A stretch of 5,789 bases of DNA from Opitutaceae bacterium. GTDB lineage: Bacteria > Verrucomicrobiota > Verrucomicrobiia > Opitutales > Opitutaceae. Under the pieces are notes generated by a model that had not been told where the DNA came from, made no database searches, and saw only the letters and a list, made by a program, of their open reading frames with translations. Made by a program: the position numbers and the translations under genes. Positions 4,975 to 5,789 of this stretch are shown here, one piece after another (position 1 is the stretch's first letter; each line of letters starts with the position of its first letter). The stretch is from positions 1-5,789 of the forward strand of contig JAESUN010000287.1 of assembly GCA_016763045.1 (NCBI GenBank), written 5' to 3'.

Positions 4975-5789
4975 ATGCGAATTGAACAGGTTGAATCCCG
5001 CTTGATAGGTGGTGCACACTTTGTTGAAATTACTGTCGAGAATGGACTGAAGGGTCTCGGGCAATCTGGTTGCTGGGGCTATCCGGCTGCAGTCAGCGAA
5101 GTAGTAGGCGTTTTTGCTGATTACCTTATCGGTAAGGATGCCGGAAATATTGAACACCATTGGCAACACCTTTACCGTATGGGCCCTTTTCGAGGTTCTG
5201 TGATTGGTGGAGCGTTGAGTGCAGTTGACATAGCTCTTTGGGATATTAAGGGACAGCGCCTGGAGGTACCTATTTGGGACTTGCTCGGAGGAAAATGTCG
5301 TGACCGCCTCCGACTGCTCTGGCTTATTCTCGGGGATTTCGAACCCGATGAAATCGTCCGCAAGGTGCGTGATGGCGTTGGCCAGGGGTTCACGGCGGTC
5401 AAGTTTGATCCTATTCCCACTAATGTTGGCGACCTGTCGGTTGATCGCCTCATTAGTGACGTTACCAACAGGGTTGAGGCTGCCCGTGATGCAGCGGGTA
5501 AAGATGTCGATATCGTTCTGGAGTTTCATCGTCGCCTCACGCCTCTAATGGCTATGCCGCTGATTGATGGATTACGGAAATTCAACTGCCTATTTATTGA
5601 AGATCCTATTCAGATTGATAGCATCAGTTCTCAGGCCAGTGTGGCCGCTAGAAGTATTGCGCCAATCGGAAATGGTGAGCGCTTGAATACAATTTGGGAA
5701 TACCGAGAGCTTCTTGCTCAGGGCGGCTCGCAATACCTACGCCCTGATCCGGGATTGGCAGGAGGTATCACCCATTGCAAAAAAATTGC
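4975..5789 (+). CDS. Enolase-superfamily sugar-acid dehydratase, mandelate racemase/galactonate dehydratase type (3' end outside the window)
   Basis: Translation from ATG 4975 stays open to the window end, giving 271 residues of an expected 380 or so. A GAGGAA ribosome site (4961-4966) lies 8 bases before the ATG. The capping domain has GALSAVDIALWDIKG (79-93) and LLGGK (103-107). The barrel has AVKFDP with Lys143, then EFHRR with Glu183 and His185, FIEDPI with Glu209, and NGERL with Glu235. LRPDPGLAGGITHCKKIA follows, with Asp258. These positions coincide with E. coli D-galactonate dehydratase as I recall it (metal ligands Asp183, Glu209, Glu235; acid His185; Asp258 pairing with base His285), except that ligand 183 is Glu here. 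The expected His285 lies beyond the edge. The enzyme should dehydrate an aldonate to a 2-keto-3-deoxy acid in the cytoplasm. Substrate (galactonate, fuconate, rhamnonate or other) is uncertain, so I give no gene symbol. Confidence 0.9.
   Translation, partial: MRIEQVESRLIGGAHFVEITVENGLKGLGQSGCWGYPAAVSEVVGVFADYLIGKDAGNIEHHWQHLYRMGPFRGSVIGGALSAVDIALWDIKGQRLEVPIWDLLGGKCRDRLRLLWLILGDFEPDEIVRKVRDGVGQGFTAVKFDPIPTNVGDLSVDRLISDVTNRVEAARDAAGKDVDIVLEFHRRLTPLMAMPLIDGLRKFNCLFIEDPIQIDSISSQASVAARSIAPIGNGERLNTIWEYRELLAQGGSQYLRPDPGLAGGITHCKKI

Noticed and set aside
4918..5529. 203-codon open frame on the minus strand
   Set aside because: It lies opposite the enolase-superfamily dehydratase, whose conserved motifs on the plus strand are unmistakable; shadow frame.

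Overview
This window looks like part of a bacterial sugar-acid catabolism cluster. Base composition is mixed, roughly half GC by eye. Genes are tightly packed, and several starts carry Shine-Dalgarno-like sequences. The enzyme set is three classical short-chain dehydrogenases/reductases (SDRs), an SMP-30/gluconolactonase-family lactonase, an amidohydrolase of the L-fuconolactonase/COG3618 type, and a mandelate racemase/galactonate dehydratase-type enolase-superfamily dehydratase. This is the toolkit of non-phosphorylative (oxidative) degradation of free sugars such as L-fucose, L-rhamnose, galactose or arabinose. I infer a polysaccharide-using heterotroph, possibly marine (a Verrucomicrobiota or proteobacterial lineage would fit), but nothing in the window fixes the taxon.

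Layout. Positions 2-214 hold the C-terminal end of an unrecognised plus-strand protein. A 285-base gene-less stretch follows. Positions 500-1273 (SDR 1) and 1266-2177 (SMP-30 lactonase) form a tight pair overlapping by 8 bases. SDR 2 (2209-2964, minus strand) converges on them. A 232-base divergent intergenic region (2965-3196) separates SDR 2 from the plus-strand amidohydrolase (3197-4051) and contains a good LacI-family-like operator palindrome. A short terminator-like hairpin follows the amidohydrolase. Next come SDR 3 (4181-4921) and, 53 bases later, a dehydratase gene (4975 to the window end) cut off by the window edge.

How the genes may work together (inference from family roles): an SDR oxidises a sugar at C1 to an aldonolactone. 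A lactonase (SMP-30 type, amidohydrolase type, or both for different ring forms or sugars) opens it to the aldonate. The enolase-superfamily enzyme dehydrates the aldonate to a 2-keto-3-deoxy acid, and another SDR may oxidise that product for cleavage by an enzyme outside the window. Two lactonases of unrelated fold and three SDRs suggest either two parallel routes or one route with alternative lactone forms. The substrate cannot be read from the sequence; L-fucose or a related 6-deoxy sugar is the leading guess because of the L-fuconolactonase-like protein.

The most interesting points are the operator-like palindrome in the divergent region, a Glu in place of the usual Asp at the first predicted metal ligand of the dehydratase, a Gly-to-Ser change in the nucleotide-binding motif of SDR 3, an Asp in place of the active-site Asn in SDR 1, and the doubled lactonase arrangement. 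I saw no RNA genes, CRISPR arrays, insertion sequences or long repeats.
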